NCBI RefSeq assembly: GCF_001262015.1
Contig: NZ_CP012075.1
Location: 682,001-746,000 of the forward strand
DNA length: 64,000 bases
Reading direction: 5' to 3'
Source of the DNA: Prevotella fusca JCM 17724
Lineage (GTDB): Bacteria > Bacteroidota > Bacteroidia > Bacteroidales > Bacteroidaceae
Every line of letters starts with the position of its first letter. The stretch's first letter is position 1. The notes beneath the pieces are model-generated. The model searched no databases and was not told the DNA's origin. It saw only the letters and a list, made by a program, of their open reading frames with translations. The translations under genes were made by a program, and so were the position numbers. Of this stretch, positions 7,636-16,256 are shown piece by piece.

Positions 7636-9229
7636 TTCCGCAGCGTTTTTCCTTGTGAGGCGATTTTTTATATGTTGAGATGTCTTTTTGGGGCTCTATA
7701 TGCTGATATGAGGCTCTTCGGTGGTTCTTGAGTCTTGTCTAAGCATGAAATCCCCCACCCAAACCAATGGGGAAGTATGAAAAACCACAAAGAAATGCTG
7801 TTTATTCAAGGAAGACCTCAGAGTAGTAGGTTTTATTTGTATATAGGTTCAGGACGTTCCGCCTTCCTGTTCTCACCCATTTTGCCGGTACGCTGACAAA
7901 ATGCAGGATAAAGGCTTTCAGCCTGCTTGTCTTTTTCAACGGCTTGACCTTTTCGCTGATATAACGGACGAGGTGGAGATAAAAGTTCTTCAGCATGGCA
8001 GTAACCATCATGAAAACCATGTTCTCATCCATGAAGGAAAATGGCAGATGCGACCAGCCGAAGTCATTGTTCTGTATGTCGAAGTTCTTTTCGCTCGCTC
8101 CACGTTCATTGTAGAATGTAATGATGTCCTTCTCTGTGGATGTCCGGTTGTTGGTAAGGATACAGCGGTATGTGTATATCACTCCGAACATATCCGTCTG
8201 TTCCCTGCCGTGCCTGTCTTTCAAGGGAGTACGCTGTACGACAAGCCTGTATGACTTTCCTTCGATGAGGTTGTCCATGCTGACGGAGGTGACATCGCAC
8301 CTCTCATAACCAACCTCAACGCTCTTCCATTCTTCCAGCTGGCGGAACTCCTCGCACCGGCTGCCGCAGTTGGCAGCACGTATATAGAACGTGTTGCAGC
8401 GCTGCTCTACGGTTTGGATGATTTCCTTTGAGAACGACCCGCAGTCAGCACGGAAACGCTCTATCACCACACCAAGCTCGGAGGTCACACGGTCCATAAT
8501 GCGGCGGAGCGTGTCCTCCTGATGGAATCTCACATTGGTGTTTCCGTCACGGTTCTCACCTCCGACTATGATTCCCCCGATGGAAGCCCAGCCCGGGAAA
8601 TAGCCATGGTCCTGCCTGTAGGAATACTTTGCATCGAACTTGCGGGCAGGAACAAACTGGTGGTCAAAGTCCAGGTCAACATGGCTGCCCACCTTTATAA
8701 GTTCCATTCTCCGTATCATCCGTAAAAGTAAGGTGTTCAGCTTCTCTGCAGTGTTGAAACTATAAGACTTTCCTGATGTCTCGCTCTTGTAGATAATGTT
8801 CTCTTCGGCAAGCTCCTTCAGTCCGCGCCCCACGGTGTCGGCACCGGGTAACAGCGTACCAGGTCTCTGCCTGAACTGTCCTGTAAGCGCATTGATGTCC
8901 TCAAGACAATCCCCACCGCAAAGGTAGCTGAAGAAGAGGGAGCCCAGGATGCTTCCATGGCTGAATGCCTTGCCGCTGCATCCGCGTCTGCCCAACACGG
9001 AATCAGTAAGTTTTTCAAAGCCCTGCTTTGAAAAAACGTCCATGATGTGATAAATTCCTCCGAAGGAAGTGATATTCTCGTTTTTAATTGCTACCTTTGT
9101 CATGTCAGATTTTTGCTTGCTTGTTATGTTTGTTGCACTAAGATAGGTGAAAATTCTGACATATCCAAGTGTTTTGAGGACTTTGTTTCTCTGGCACTTG
9201 GATTTCTCACAAGAAATTATGCTGCGGAA
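7636..9229 (-). mobile_element. IS1380-family insertion sequence
   Basis: About 1.59 kb. The left terminal repeat at 7636-7659 (TTCCGCAGC ... CTTGTGAG) and the right one at 9206-9229 (its inverse, CTCACAAG ... GCTGCGGAA) match at the nine outermost and eight innermost bases with some mismatch between. One transposase gene fills the element. The exact target duplication is not clear: ATT is present on both outer flanks but may be chance. Confidence 0.8.
7802..9103 (-). CDS. IS1380-family transposase
   Basis: DDE transposase of 433 residues, full length for IS1380 elements of Bacteroidetes. Recognisable blocks are VLGRRGCSGKAFSHGSILG and YLCGGDCLEDIN in the N-terminal part, DLDFDHQFVP around the first catalytic Asp, ERFRADCGSFSKE around the second, and FYNERGASEKNFDIQNNDFG around the Glu. 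The start is the ATG at 9103. The gene is intact and its GC-rich codon use contrasts with the AT-rich flanks. Confidence 0.92.
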   Translation of the reverse strand: MTKVAIKNENITSFGGIYHIMDVFSKQGFEKLTDSVLGRRGCSGKAFSHGSILGSLFFSYLCGGDCLEDINALTGQFRQRPGTLLPGADTVGRGLKELAEENIIYKSETSGKSYSFNTAEKLNTLLLRMIRRMELIKVGSHVDLDFDHQFVPARKFDAKYSYRQDHGYFPGWASIGGIIVGGENRDGNTNVRFHQEDTLRRIMDRVTSELGVVIERFRADCGSFSKEIIQTVEQRCNTFYIRAANCGSRCEEFRQLEEWKSVEVGYERCDVTSVSMDNLIEGKSYRLVVQRTPLKDRHGREQTDMFGVIYTYRCILTNNRTSTEKDIITFYNERGASEKNFDIQNNDFGWSHLPFSFMDENMVFMMVTAMLKNFYLHLVRYISEKVKPLKKTSRLKAFILHFVSVPAKWVRTGRRNVLNLYTNKTYYSEVFLE

Positions 9230-9444
9230 TTAAGGAAGTAATCTCATACTATAATACTTTTGATTGTTTACCGGTCACTGGTAATCATATTACCTATGCC
9301 TGATAATGACGAGGGGGGGATAGAATTCTGTAATTATCACGATGACAGTGATAGCATTTTTGTTTTTTAAGGGATTTAAAACGCTAACTAAGGGGGAGAT
9401 ATAACGTTATCGCAGGAAAAAGAAAGGCAACATCCTTCTATTTC

Positions 9445-9473
9445 TTTGTTTTCCAAAAAAATATATATATTTG
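9445..9473 (+). promoter_or_regulatory. promoter upstream of the 9684 lipoprotein
   Basis: TTTG (9445-9448) and TATATTTG (9466-9473), 17 bases apart, fit the Bacteroidetes -33/-7 consensus. Transcription from here would give a leader of about 200 bases that contains the 9542-9595 hairpin. Confidence 0.5.
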
Positions 9474-9541
9474 CAGAAGACAAAAAATACAACCGCATTA
9501 CTGACACCTAATAGTCATAACTTATGATCTCATACTGCTCA

Positions 9542-9595
9542 ATAAAGATTGGGGGATGACCGCCAAACATAATGGTCTCCCAAAGCAATCTTTAT
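9542..9595 (+). promoter_or_regulatory. strong leader hairpin
   Basis: A perfect 10-bp outer stem, ATAAAGATTG (9542-9551) with CAATCTTTAT (9586-9595), and an inner stem GGGA-GACC (9553-9561, one bulged T) with GGTCTCCC (9574-9581). No T-run follows, so it is more likely an RNA control element or the relic of an element end than a terminator. Confidence 0.5.
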
Positions 9596-9683
9596 CTGAT
9601 AACAGAGACAACTACACATGCGATTGAATACCTTCTGGATAAATCCAAGTGGAGAGAAGAATTTAAATAACCATAAAGAAATT

Positions 9684-10298
9684 ATGATGAGAAAGATTTT
9701 CATTTGTTTTACATTATGTATACTCTTGTGTTCTTGTACATTTCTTATTGGAAATAACAAGAAGACAAAATTTGACCCATATCCAATTCCCAAAGATTTG
9801 GACAAAGCAATGAATAAGACTCATATGCATATATCTACCAGTGGAGACAGGTATTTCAGGTCTCTTTTCAGAAACTATAAGAAAAAAGCAAAGATGTGGT
9901 CTAACGAAGAGTACAAGGATAGCTTTTTTCTTGTTGATTCTGCATACTTCTCCAAGACACTGTATCAAACAGAGTACTATACATTACAAATATATAAAAG
10001 TGGTTCAAAATACAGAGATAAAATTGGTGATGAAATGGCAGCACCAGTGAACTACCTGATGCTTGTTACAGTAGACGACAAAGAACAAGTCATAGATAGC
10101 ATGACATGCTATTATTTCGTATACTTTTTATATGAATCTGCCGAACGCTATTTCCAAATAAAGAACAATACGACCATTAATATATATGATTTTTATATCG
10201 ATGAAATAAAAGCGCAATTTAAAGGGAAATATACATATAAAATCAGCAAAGAAGGCAAGTTCGTATTAACAAACATCTATCCACCACATGATCTTTAG
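9684..10298 (+). CDS. lipoprotein of unknown function
   Basis: Starting at the ATG ATG pair at 9684, the protein begins MMRKIFICFTLCILLCSCTF, a lipoprotein signal with two candidate lipobox cysteines (LLCSC). The longer frame from 9618 would bury this signal and is not used. The mature part of about 185 residues is rich in Lys and Tyr and shows no known domain. It is convergent with, and overlaps the end of, the truncated PepSY frame at 10266-10598. The codon use is AT-rich, as in other accessory genes of this zone. Probably anchored in the envelope; role unknown. Confidence 0.65.
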   Translation: MMRKIFICFTLCILLCSCTFLIGNNKKTKFDPYPIPKDLDKAMNKTHMHISTSGDRYFRSLFRNYKKKAKMWSNEEYKDSFFLVDSAYFSKTLYQTEYYTLQIYKSGSKYRDKIGDEMAAPVNYLMLVTVDDKEQVIDSMTCYYFVYFLYESAERYFQIKNNTTINIYDFYIDEIKAQFKGKYTYKISKEGKFVLTNIYPPHDL

Positions 10299-10598
10299 CA
10301 AAGATAACATCGCTGAATTGTGAGGGGGACTTTGATGCCTATGTACAAACTTCAATAATTCTGAAATACAACTTAAATTATGGTTTTCAGCATCATTATA
10401 GCATAGTGTTCCACGTAGCAAGCCATTGTTCCATTGTTCAAAAGAATAGTGACTTGGTAATAGAGCACGGCTCACGTTGATATCAGCAAAGGTTTGGCGA
10501 TGGTTGAGGATAATCCCAGATAGGCAGAACATTATCAAGAAGAACGTAATGATAATTCCAACCCATTTATGATATTTACGCCATGTTTTGCGTTTCAT
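10266..10598 (-). pseudogene. PepSY-associated membrane protein, N-terminal fragment
   Basis: The first 70 residues read like the start of a PepSY-TM iron-uptake-associated protein: KTWRKYHKWVGIIITFFLIM followed by FCLSGIILNHRQTF, i.e. the first membrane helix and the conserved GIILNHR turn. Full-length proteins of this family have 350 to 520 residues; here the similarity is lost after LLRGTLCYND (about 10390) and the frame stops at 10266 in unrelated sequence that belongs to the convergent lipoprotein gene. The rest of the gene is absent, so it was probably cut by a deletion or insertion. Confidence 0.65.
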
Positions 10599-10934
10599 AT
10601 CTTGTTGTTTGTGATATGTCGTTTCTACTCAGTTCTAAAACGGGAGTACAAACTTATATAAAAATGCTGTATTTAGGGACTTTCTGAAGCATTATTTTAG
10701 TTTATAGGTTAACGAGTGGACAAGTAAGCAAGTTGTGTTTTTATCATAAACAACGTGTTTACTTGTCTATTCGTTCACGGAAAGCTGGTAAGTAATCTCG
10801 CACAGATGTTATAAAGGTACAGGTTTATGTGAAGATAAGTGTAATTTACAAAGACCTAAAGGTTAAAGAATCCACAGAATTTACCAAAAAAGAAGAGGAG
10901 CATATAGATACTCCTCTTTATTTTTTCTTTTATA
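10599..10934. other. intergenic gap with long inverted repeat
   Basis: About 335 bases. An imperfect 26-bp inverted repeat lies at 10711-10736 and 10750-10775 (AACGA..GACAAGTAA..GTTGT against ACAAC..TTACTTGTC..TCGTT) with a 13-base loop. Nearer 10889 there is a bidirectional terminator. No gene is seen. Confidence 0.5.
10893..10926 (-). terminator. bidirectional rho-independent terminator
   Basis: AAGAGGAG and CTCCTCTT pair around the loop catatagata, with T-rich tails on both sides (tattttttc on plus, cttttttgg on minus). It lies just after the stop of the minus-strand gene ending at 10935. Confidence 0.75.
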
Positions 10935-11552
10935 TTAATTCTTTACTGGCTTGTAGTAAATATACTTCTCTAAAACAATGCCTTTGAGAGGGAAGGTGTT
11001 GAAGTCTGTTTCTTTGAACTCCAAAGTATAGCCATCGTTTCTCATTACTTCAATTTTACGAATCACATTTCCAAAGTATAAGGTTAGCATACCTTTTAAT
11101 GTATAGGTATATTCGCCTTTAGATTCTAAAATCCAATCACCTTCAGCATCCTTCTTTAATAACTGTATATTAGAACGGTCCAAGATGTAAAAGTGGTGTT
11201 CCTTATCCCCTAAATCAGTTGCATTATAGTTTAGGTTTTGCAGTAAATTAAAGTCTTTGCCTGTATTAGGATCAATAGGAATCCATCTTCCATCCTTCGC
11301 ATTTACACGGAACTTTACCGTATATGTTTTTTTTGTATCAGGATTTCTAACAATAGCATAACTACCATTAGTAGTTGCTGCCCATTCACCTACTGGCATG
11401 TGAAGTTCTGATAGTTCATGATCTACGTGGAAGCCGCCATTGTTCTTGTTGTCGTTATTGTCATCACTTTTGCTACAACCTGTGAAGACAACCACTCCAA
11501 ATAACATCAAACCAGCCCATAAGGCAGATTTCAAGGTACACAATTTTTCCAT
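10935..11552 (-). CDS. lipoprotein, related to the neighbour at 12008
   Basis: From the ATG at 11552 the protein (205 residues) begins MEKLCTLKSALWAGLMLFGV and has the lipobox VFTGC (Cys about residue 26) followed by a Ser/Asp/Asn-rich linker, so it is predicted to be an outer-envelope lipoprotein. A frame extension to 11597 exists but would precede the signal. The body shares the block GSYAIVRNP-T-K-Y-V-F with the protein encoded at 12008-12625, plus a similar ending (VLEKYIYYKPVKN against VVKKVMRYVRVTRK); the two are paralogues. The predicted beta-rich pattern suggests a lipocalin-like barrel, but this is only an impression. A terminator follows the gene. Confidence 0.72.
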   Translation of the reverse strand: MEKLCTLKSALWAGLMLFGVVVFTGCSKSDDNNDNKNNGGFHVDHELSELHMPVGEWAATTNGSYAIVRNPDTKKTYTVKFRVNAKDGRWIPIDPNTGKDFNLLQNLNYNATDLGDKEHHFYILDRSNIQLLKKDAEGDWILESKGEYTYTLKGMLTLYFGNVIRKIEVMRNDGYTLEFKETDFNTFPLKGIVLEKYIYYKPVKN

Positions 11553-12007
11553 AATTTGTTTTTTATAAGTATAACATGAAGGTTCGTGAATTTTCAATTA
11601 TGTTTTAAGTACATTTATTCATCATCTTTTTCTACATCAAAAGAACCGATCTTTCAGATGATTATCATCTGTGTATGATTTCTTTTCGTGAAAAGAAATA
11701 TTTTTGTTCATGAAAATAAATATTTTTTCCATGAGAACAAATATTTTTATTCATGAAAATAATTCTCCAAAGATACTTAGACGTTATAAAAGTGACAATT
11801 TAGTGCTTATTTCTCATTCGCTGAACCTACCTTAATTTATATGTAACAAAGATAAGAAAAAGTGATAAATAAGTGAGAAGTTGTGTTTTTATTTTAAGTG
11901 ATTTTATCTATAATGTTTAAAAAAGAAGCCCCAATTAACAGAGCTTTACGTAAGATTCAACTACTGTTAATTGGGGTAAATGTTATCTGTTTGGATTATG
12001 GTATGTC
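11553..12007. other. intergenic gap with CATG array and -7 box
   Basis: The leader of the 10935-11552 gene. It contains a 7-bp palindrome (CAGATGA-tta-TCATCTG, 11655-11671), the CATG array at 11683-11772, and a TATCTTTG -7 box on the minus strand at 11847-11854, which would give a 300-base leader. No gene is supported. Confidence 0.5.
11683..11772. repeat. 22-bp-period CATG array, locus 1
   Basis: Four units built around (T)TTC[A/G]TGA[A/G]AA followed by AAATATTTTT. The CATG/CGTG cores start at 11687, 11709, 11730 and 11752, i.e. 22, 21 and 22 bases apart. The same unit and spacing recur at 60003-60070. Each core is itself palindromic (TTTTCATGAAAA). Confidence 0.75.
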
Positions 12008-12625
12008 TTACTTTCTTGTAACACGAACATATCTCATCACCTTCTTGACCACTACTCTTCGCAAGTCACTGTCATTAAATTTTGTCTGAGTTAGTTCAAA
12101 TTCATTGTTGTTCAAGAATCTAATCTGAAGTTGCTTGCGCATCTTACCGTCTATCTTCATAAAGAAGCCATCGCGGCGGAAACCATATACTCCCATATCG
12201 TCATCGCGTTTCCATCTGCCGTTGTCTTCTCTTTCTATAACACTCATCGTACCATCACGGTAAAAGTCAAAACGATGCAGCTCATCATCGAGATCGTCAT
12301 CGTCATGACCAACAAGCAAACGCAAGTCAACACTTTCACCTGTCCTGAAGTCAACTGGGAGGAACTTGTAGTCATCATATCTGTCAATCATGAAGCCTAC
12401 CTTATACTCTTTACGTGTTCTCGGATTGCGCACAATGGCGTAACTTCCCTTGTTGGTCAGTTCCCATGTACCTACAATCTGAGCATTGTTGGCAGGTGCA
12501 GCAGCTACTACTTTATTATTATCATTTACTTCATTATTGACAGCACTTGAACTGGAAAATGCAAACAGTCCACTAAGTACTAAACCAGCACATACTGTAC
12601 GGTTAGGAAAAAACAATCTTTTCAT
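12008..12625 (-). CDS. secreted protein, paralogue of the 10935 lipoprotein
   Basis: 205 residues with an N-terminal signal peptide (MKRLFFPNRT, then the hydrophobic VCAGLVLSGLFAF). Where the paralogue has a lipobox Cys this one has Ser (FAFSSSSA), so it is predicted to be secreted or periplasmic rather than lipid-anchored. Shared blocks are GTWELTNKGSYAIVRNPRT, the following K-Y-V-F strand, and a C-terminal -VVVKKVMRYV- strand. An acidic stretch (GHDDDDLDDE) is in the middle. Function is unknown. A -7 box lies at 12658-12665. Confidence 0.72.
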   Translation of the reverse strand: MKRLFFPNRTVCAGLVLSGLFAFSSSSAVNNEVNDNNKVVAAAPANNAQIVGTWELTNKGSYAIVRNPRTRKEYKVGFMIDRYDDYKFLPVDFRTGESVDLRLLVGHDDDDLDDELHRFDFYRDGTMSVIEREDNGRWKRDDDMGVYGFRRDGFFMKIDGKMRKQLQIRFLNNNEFELTQTKFNDSDLRRVVVKKVMRYVRVTRK

Positions 12626-12657
12626 TGCTAAACACTCATTTTTGGATTAATATGCAG

Positions 12658-12665
12658 CAAATATA
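12658..12665 (-). promoter_or_regulatory. -7 box of the 12008-12625 gene
   Basis: TATATTTG on the minus strand, 33 bases upstream of the ATG at 12625, fits TAnnTTTG. Confidence 0.45.
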
Positions 12666-12811
12666 AATAAAAATATTATAATAGCAATGGGGAAAACATT
12701 TCGTTTTAATTGAATTTATAGATATTGATGAAATCGCAACATCCAATTAACATATTTGCTCAAAAAGAAACAAATTCCCTTAATTGGGTGCTGACAACAT
12801 AGGACCACGTT

Positions 12812-15043
12812 CTATCTCGCAGGCTTACTGCCCATCGTAAAGTATATATCTGAACCTGAAAGCAATGTTTCATGCTCAAGATAATAATGTGGATAAGGCT
12901 GCCCGTTTATGGCCATACGCAGGATGAAACGGTTATCAGCATCACTTTTGTCAGCACAAATCGTAACAGTCTTGCCATTCTCAAGCTGTATCTTGACCTT
13001 GCGGAAATAGGGTGTCCCTATCATATACTGCGTACTGCCGGGGCAAACGGGATAGAAACCAAGGGCAGAAAAAACATACCAGGCTGAAGTCTGACCATTA
13101 TCCTCGTCGCCACAATAACCGTCGGGCTGTGCAGTATAGAGACGGTCCATAACCTCACGCACCCAAAATTGCGCCTTCCAAGGCTGTCCGCTGTAATCAT
13201 AGAGATAAATCATGTGCTGTATCGGCTGGTTTCCATGTGCATAATTTCCCATGTTCATGATTTGCATCTCACGTATCTCGTGAATCGTGAAGCCGTAATA
13301 ACTGTCGTCGAAAACAGGAGGAAGATGGAAGACACTGTCCAGCATCGCATTGAATCTGTCGTTTCCTCCCATCAGCTGCGCCAGTCCGACTGGGTCGTGG
13401 AAAACACTCCAGGTATAATGCCAGCTGTTTCCCTCCGTGAAGGCATCGCCCCACTTGAACGGATTGAAAGGTGACTGGAAACTTCCATCCTCATTACGTC
13501 CACGCATAAGTCCTGTCTCCTTGTCGAAAACCTTCTGATAGTTCATTGCACGTAGTTTGAAAGGCTTGAGCTCCTTGGCACTCTTTCCGAGTTTCAAACC
13601 CAGCTGATAGATACACCAGTCATCGTAAGCATACTCCAATGTGCGGGCAACACTCTCGTTAATACCTACATTGTAAGGCACATAACCTAAACGGTTATAA
13701 TAGTCGAAGCCCCTGCGTCCTGTGGAACTGATCGTAGAATGCACTGCATTAGCACCATGCACGACGGCTTTCCAAAGCGTTTCAATATCATAGCCACGCA
13801 GCCCCTTGATATAAGCATCAGCAACGACTGAGGCAGAGTTATTGCCCACCATGCAGTCGCGATGCCCCGGACTTGCCCACTCCGGTAGAAATCCACTCTC
13901 CTTATAGGCATTGACCAAGCCGGCTTGTATCTTCTCATTCATTGACGGATAGACGAGGTTGAGCAATGGGAAGAGCGAACGGAAGGTGTCCCAAAAACCT
14001 GTGTCTGTAAAGAGATAGCCTGGTAGCACTTGACCATTATAAGGGCTATAATGAATAGGATTACCCTGTTCATCAAACTCATAGAACGAGCGTGGGAACA
14101 GTACAGAGCGATAGAGGCAACTATAGAAAGTACGAAGATGGTCAATATTCTCATCTTCTACCTCTATACGTCCTAACACATCGTTCCACTCCTTTCTACC
14201 TTCTGCCTTCACTTCTTCAAATGATTTCCCCTCAACTTCCTTGAGATTACGCTGTGCCTGCTCATCACTGATAAATGAAGAAGCTACCTGTACATTGACT
14301 CGTTCGCCCCGCTTGGTGCGAAATCCCACAACAGCCATAGCGTGATTGCAGGTAGAAGAGGTTAAACCCTCTGACAATTTACCATCCTCAATACTACCAA
14401 TGTATGTAAAGTCATGGTCGAATCGAAGAACAAAAAAGTTCTTGAAACCTACGGGAACGCCTCCGCTGTTCTTCGTTGTATAGCCAATGATGGTGCGCTT
14501 ATCAGGCATAATTGTCACAGAAGAACCCTTGTCAAACGCATCCACAACGAAGTACGCTTCCTCTGCCTGCGGATAGGTAATGCGCATCGCAGCAGCCCGA
14601 CTGGTAGGACTTATCTCTGCCGTGACGTCATAGTCAGCCAGATAAACCTTGTAGTAATAAGGCGTAACGGTCTCAGCTTTATGAGAGAACCAGCTGGCAC
14701 GACCTTCCTCATCAAAGACCTTCTTACCCACAACTGGCATGATTGAGAACTGTCCGTAGTCATTTATCCACGGACTGGGCTGATGAGTCTGCTTGAGTCC
14801 ACGAATCTTATCAGCTCCGTAAGTGTAAGTCCAGCCATCTCCCATCTTTCCTGTCTGTGGTGTCCAGAAGTTCATACCCCACGGCAAGGCAATAGCGGGA
14901 TAAGTATTACCCGTCGACAGCTCCGACTTTGATGCCGAACCAACCAGTGGATTCACGTAATCAACAGGGTTATGTACTGTGACAGAATGGCTGTTTAACA
15001 CCATAGTCAACAGCAGGGAAACAACAAAAAGACTTCTTTTCAT
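12812..15043 (-). CDS. GH92 family alpha-mannosidase, secreted
   Basis: Calcium-dependent exo-alpha-mannosidase of glycoside hydrolase family 92, which trims alpha-mannosides of host or fungal glycans. The 743-residue protein starts with a signal peptide (about 20 residues, MKRSLFVVSLLLTMVLNSHS). GH92 landmarks are VNPLVGSAS and NTYPAIALPWGMNFWTPQ near the N-terminus, LKQTHQPSPWINDYGQFSIM, the central TDTGFWDTFRSLFPLLNL, and the C-terminal GDEDNGQTSAWYVFSALGFY with PVCPGSTQYMIG. These cover both the N-terminal beta-sandwich and the (alpha/alpha)6 catalytic domain, so the gene is complete. It lies alone, with no SusCD pair in the window. Linkage specificity (alpha-1,2, 1,3 and so on) cannot be told from this sequence. 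Confidence 0.93.
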   Translation of the reverse strand: MKRSLFVVSLLLTMVLNSHSVTVHNPVDYVNPLVGSASKSELSTGNTYPAIALPWGMNFWTPQTGKMGDGWTYTYGADKIRGLKQTHQPSPWINDYGQFSIMPVVGKKVFDEEGRASWFSHKAETVTPYYYKVYLADYDVTAEISPTSRAAAMRITYPQAEEAYFVVDAFDKGSSVTIMPDKRTIIGYTTKNSGGVPVGFKNFFVLRFDHDFTYIGSIEDGKLSEGLTSSTCNHAMAVVGFRTKRGERVNVQVASSFISDEQAQRNLKEVEGKSFEEVKAEGRKEWNDVLGRIEVEDENIDHLRTFYSCLYRSVLFPRSFYEFDEQGNPIHYSPYNGQVLPGYLFTDTGFWDTFRSLFPLLNLVYPSMNEKIQAGLVNAYKESGFLPEWASPGHRDCMVGNNSASVVADAYIKGLRGYDIETLWKAVVHGANAVHSTISSTGRRGFDYYNRLGYVPYNVGINESVARTLEYAYDDWCIYQLGLKLGKSAKELKPFKLRAMNYQKVFDKETGLMRGRNEDGSFQSPFNPFKWGDAFTEGNSWHYTWSVFHDPVGLAQLMGGNDRFNAMLDSVFHLPPVFDDSYYGFTIHEIREMQIMNMGNYAHGNQPIQHMIYLYDYSGQPWKAQFWVREVMDRLYTAQPDGYCGDEDNGQTSAWYVFSALGFYPVCPGSTQYMIGTPYFRKVKIQLENGKTVTICADKSDADNRFILRMAINGQPYPHYYLEHETLLSGSDIYFTMGSKPAR

Positions 15044-15162
15044 ATACCAGTTTTATGTTTAGGTGTTTTATATATCAGGCTTAAAACCAGACTTTTAATA
15101 ATGACAGGGTGATGTTTGAAAGCATGGAACAGCTTATACTGACACAGATAGTATAATGAAAA

Positions 15163-15594
15163 TTACTTTGTTGCCGACTTCCATATCCATAGTTCTCCTA
15201 TCTGAAATCTAACCAACAGTTTTGCCCCAGTATCCGTCAGCATGATACCTTTTGTTCCAGGCTGCAACAAGAACACCTCTCCCCTATTCAGCTGTTCAAT
15301 GACAGTAGAGTCTTTCCGGCTTGTCTCATCAGGACGAGGTAAGACGTCAAGTTCATCCATATTGACTACTCCGAAACAAGAGAGCGTCAGCGTCACCTCA
15401 CTGCTTCTGTTACTGATAAAACCAGCATCCCTCTTGTTCACGTTCTGAACAGATTGATTGCCTTTTTCAACAAACTCTGTTTGAGCCGTCTTAATGCCTT
15501 GTTCGTCATATTTTGGCTGTTCCTGCTTACCCTTATTACATCCACAAAGGGTTAAAGACGCTGACACAAGTAAAACAAACACTTTTCCTATCAT
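15163..15594 (-). CDS. small lipoprotein of unknown function
   Basis: 143 residues. The signal MIGKVFVLLVSASLTLCGC with lipobox near LTLCGC predicts a lipoprotein. The mature part begins with a polar linker (NKGKQEQPKYDEQG). The remainder is mostly beta-like, ending QIGELWIWKSATK, with no recognised family. A -7 box lies at 15621-15628, and the stop is 119 bases upstream of the GH92 start on the same strand, so co-transcription is possible but unproven. Confidence 0.65.
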   Translation of the reverse strand: MIGKVFVLLVSASLTLCGCNKGKQEQPKYDEQGIKTAQTEFVEKGNQSVQNVNKRDAGFISNRSSEVTLTLSCFGVVNMDELDVLPRPDETSRKDSTVIEQLNRGEVFLLQPGTKGIMLTDTGAKLLVRFQIGELWIWKSATK

Positions 15595-15620
15595 TTACTT
15601 CAAGTCTTAATATGCAAATA

Positions 15621-15652
15621 CAAAAGTACACTTTTCTGTGCATAACAGCAAG
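15621..15652 (-). promoter_or_regulatory. promoter of the small lipoprotein gene
   Basis: TACTTTTG (15621-15628 on the minus strand) with CTTG 20 bases upstream (15649-15652), 27 bases before the ATG at 15594. Confidence 0.5.
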
Positions 15653-15808
15653 AGATGTGAAATAAAAAGGACGGATAACATATATAGAGCAGCTATAACT
15701 GCATATTAATCTATCCCTTTTTCATCACAACAAAATATTGGTATCTGACAAACTTTTCCATATAAGTTGGTCATTAGTGGCTTACTATAATGACCCTAAA
15801 AAGGTTCA

Positions 15809-15844
15809 TCCGTTAAATGCGTGGACACTTTTCGTATAGCTTTA
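15809..15844. repeat. dispersed repeat, copy 2 (TTCCGTTAAATGCGT type)
   Basis: Same 36 bases as 7586-7621 with one change (gcgtAgac to gcgtGgac). It lies 25 bases from the left end of the ~360-bp element A. Confidence 0.75.
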
Positions 15845-15869
15845 GCGGAAGAACCGAAGTTATTTATTA

Positions 15870-16250
15870 AATAAAACATAGCCAAGACGGTCTTGTCTAC
15901 CTACTTTATTATCATTCTCCGACGCAGAAAACCTTTTCATGTTAATACTTTGAAAACCGCAGACAACAGATTGAAAAATCATGACATAATTTCGGATAAA
16001 ATATCTACAGATAAAGGCAAAAACACGTGTAAAAAAACAAGTTTGCAACCAACAGTAAATCAGTCAGTTATAAGGTAGTACAAGAAAAGGTGCTTAATTG
16101 GACTTCAAAAGGGCGTCAGTTAGACCTCAAAAGGGCATCTATTGCAAGTCAATTGGGCGTCTTTTAGAAGCCAAGAGACCATGTATTGGCTTTGAGCTGC
16201 ATGAAAATAGTTTACAAACATTGGTCGGTATGAGAATAAAACGTTTGTAG
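15870..16250. repeat. long dispersed repeat, copy A
   Basis: About 360 bases that recur inverted at 48706-49090. The two are over 90 percent identical in the parts compared by eye and weaker beyond 16226. The element has two parts: a 62-codon frame (15860-16048, minus strand) and a 22-bp-period array (16089-16198). The array is identical in the two copies over almost 90 bases. Confidence 0.85.
16089..16198. repeat. 22-bp-period GGGC array, locus 1 (five units)
   Basis: Five consecutive 22-base units start at 16089, 16111, 16133, 16155 and 16177. They begin ggtgcttaatt, gggcgtcagtt, gggcatctatt, gggcgtctttt and gaccatgtatt. The pattern GGGC[A/G]T...TT..A..TCAA.. is clear although units differ. 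Other loci are 48430-48495, 48761-48870 and 56990-57055. Confidence 0.8.
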
Positions 16251-16256
16251 AACTAT

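Larger units (their letters stand above)
9230..9683. other. intergenic gap with promoter, hairpin and palindromes
   Basis: About 450 bases between the IS1380 right end and a lipoprotein gene. It contains TTACC-GGTCACT-GGTAA (around 9268-9286), a TACTTTTG box at 9255-9262, ATCAC/GTGAT arms near 9337-9353, a good promoter at 9445-9473 and a strong hairpin at 9542-9595. No protein-coding frame is convincing. Confidence 0.45.

Noticed and set aside
15860..16048. 62-residue frame in element A (and 48907-49095 in B) as a real small protein
   Set aside because: Replacement changes outnumber silent ones between the two copies, and the end residues differ. Treated as part of a nucleotide-level repeat.
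16089..16198. CRISPR array
   Set aside because: The 22-base units are contiguous without spacers, vary in sequence, and no cas genes are in the window.
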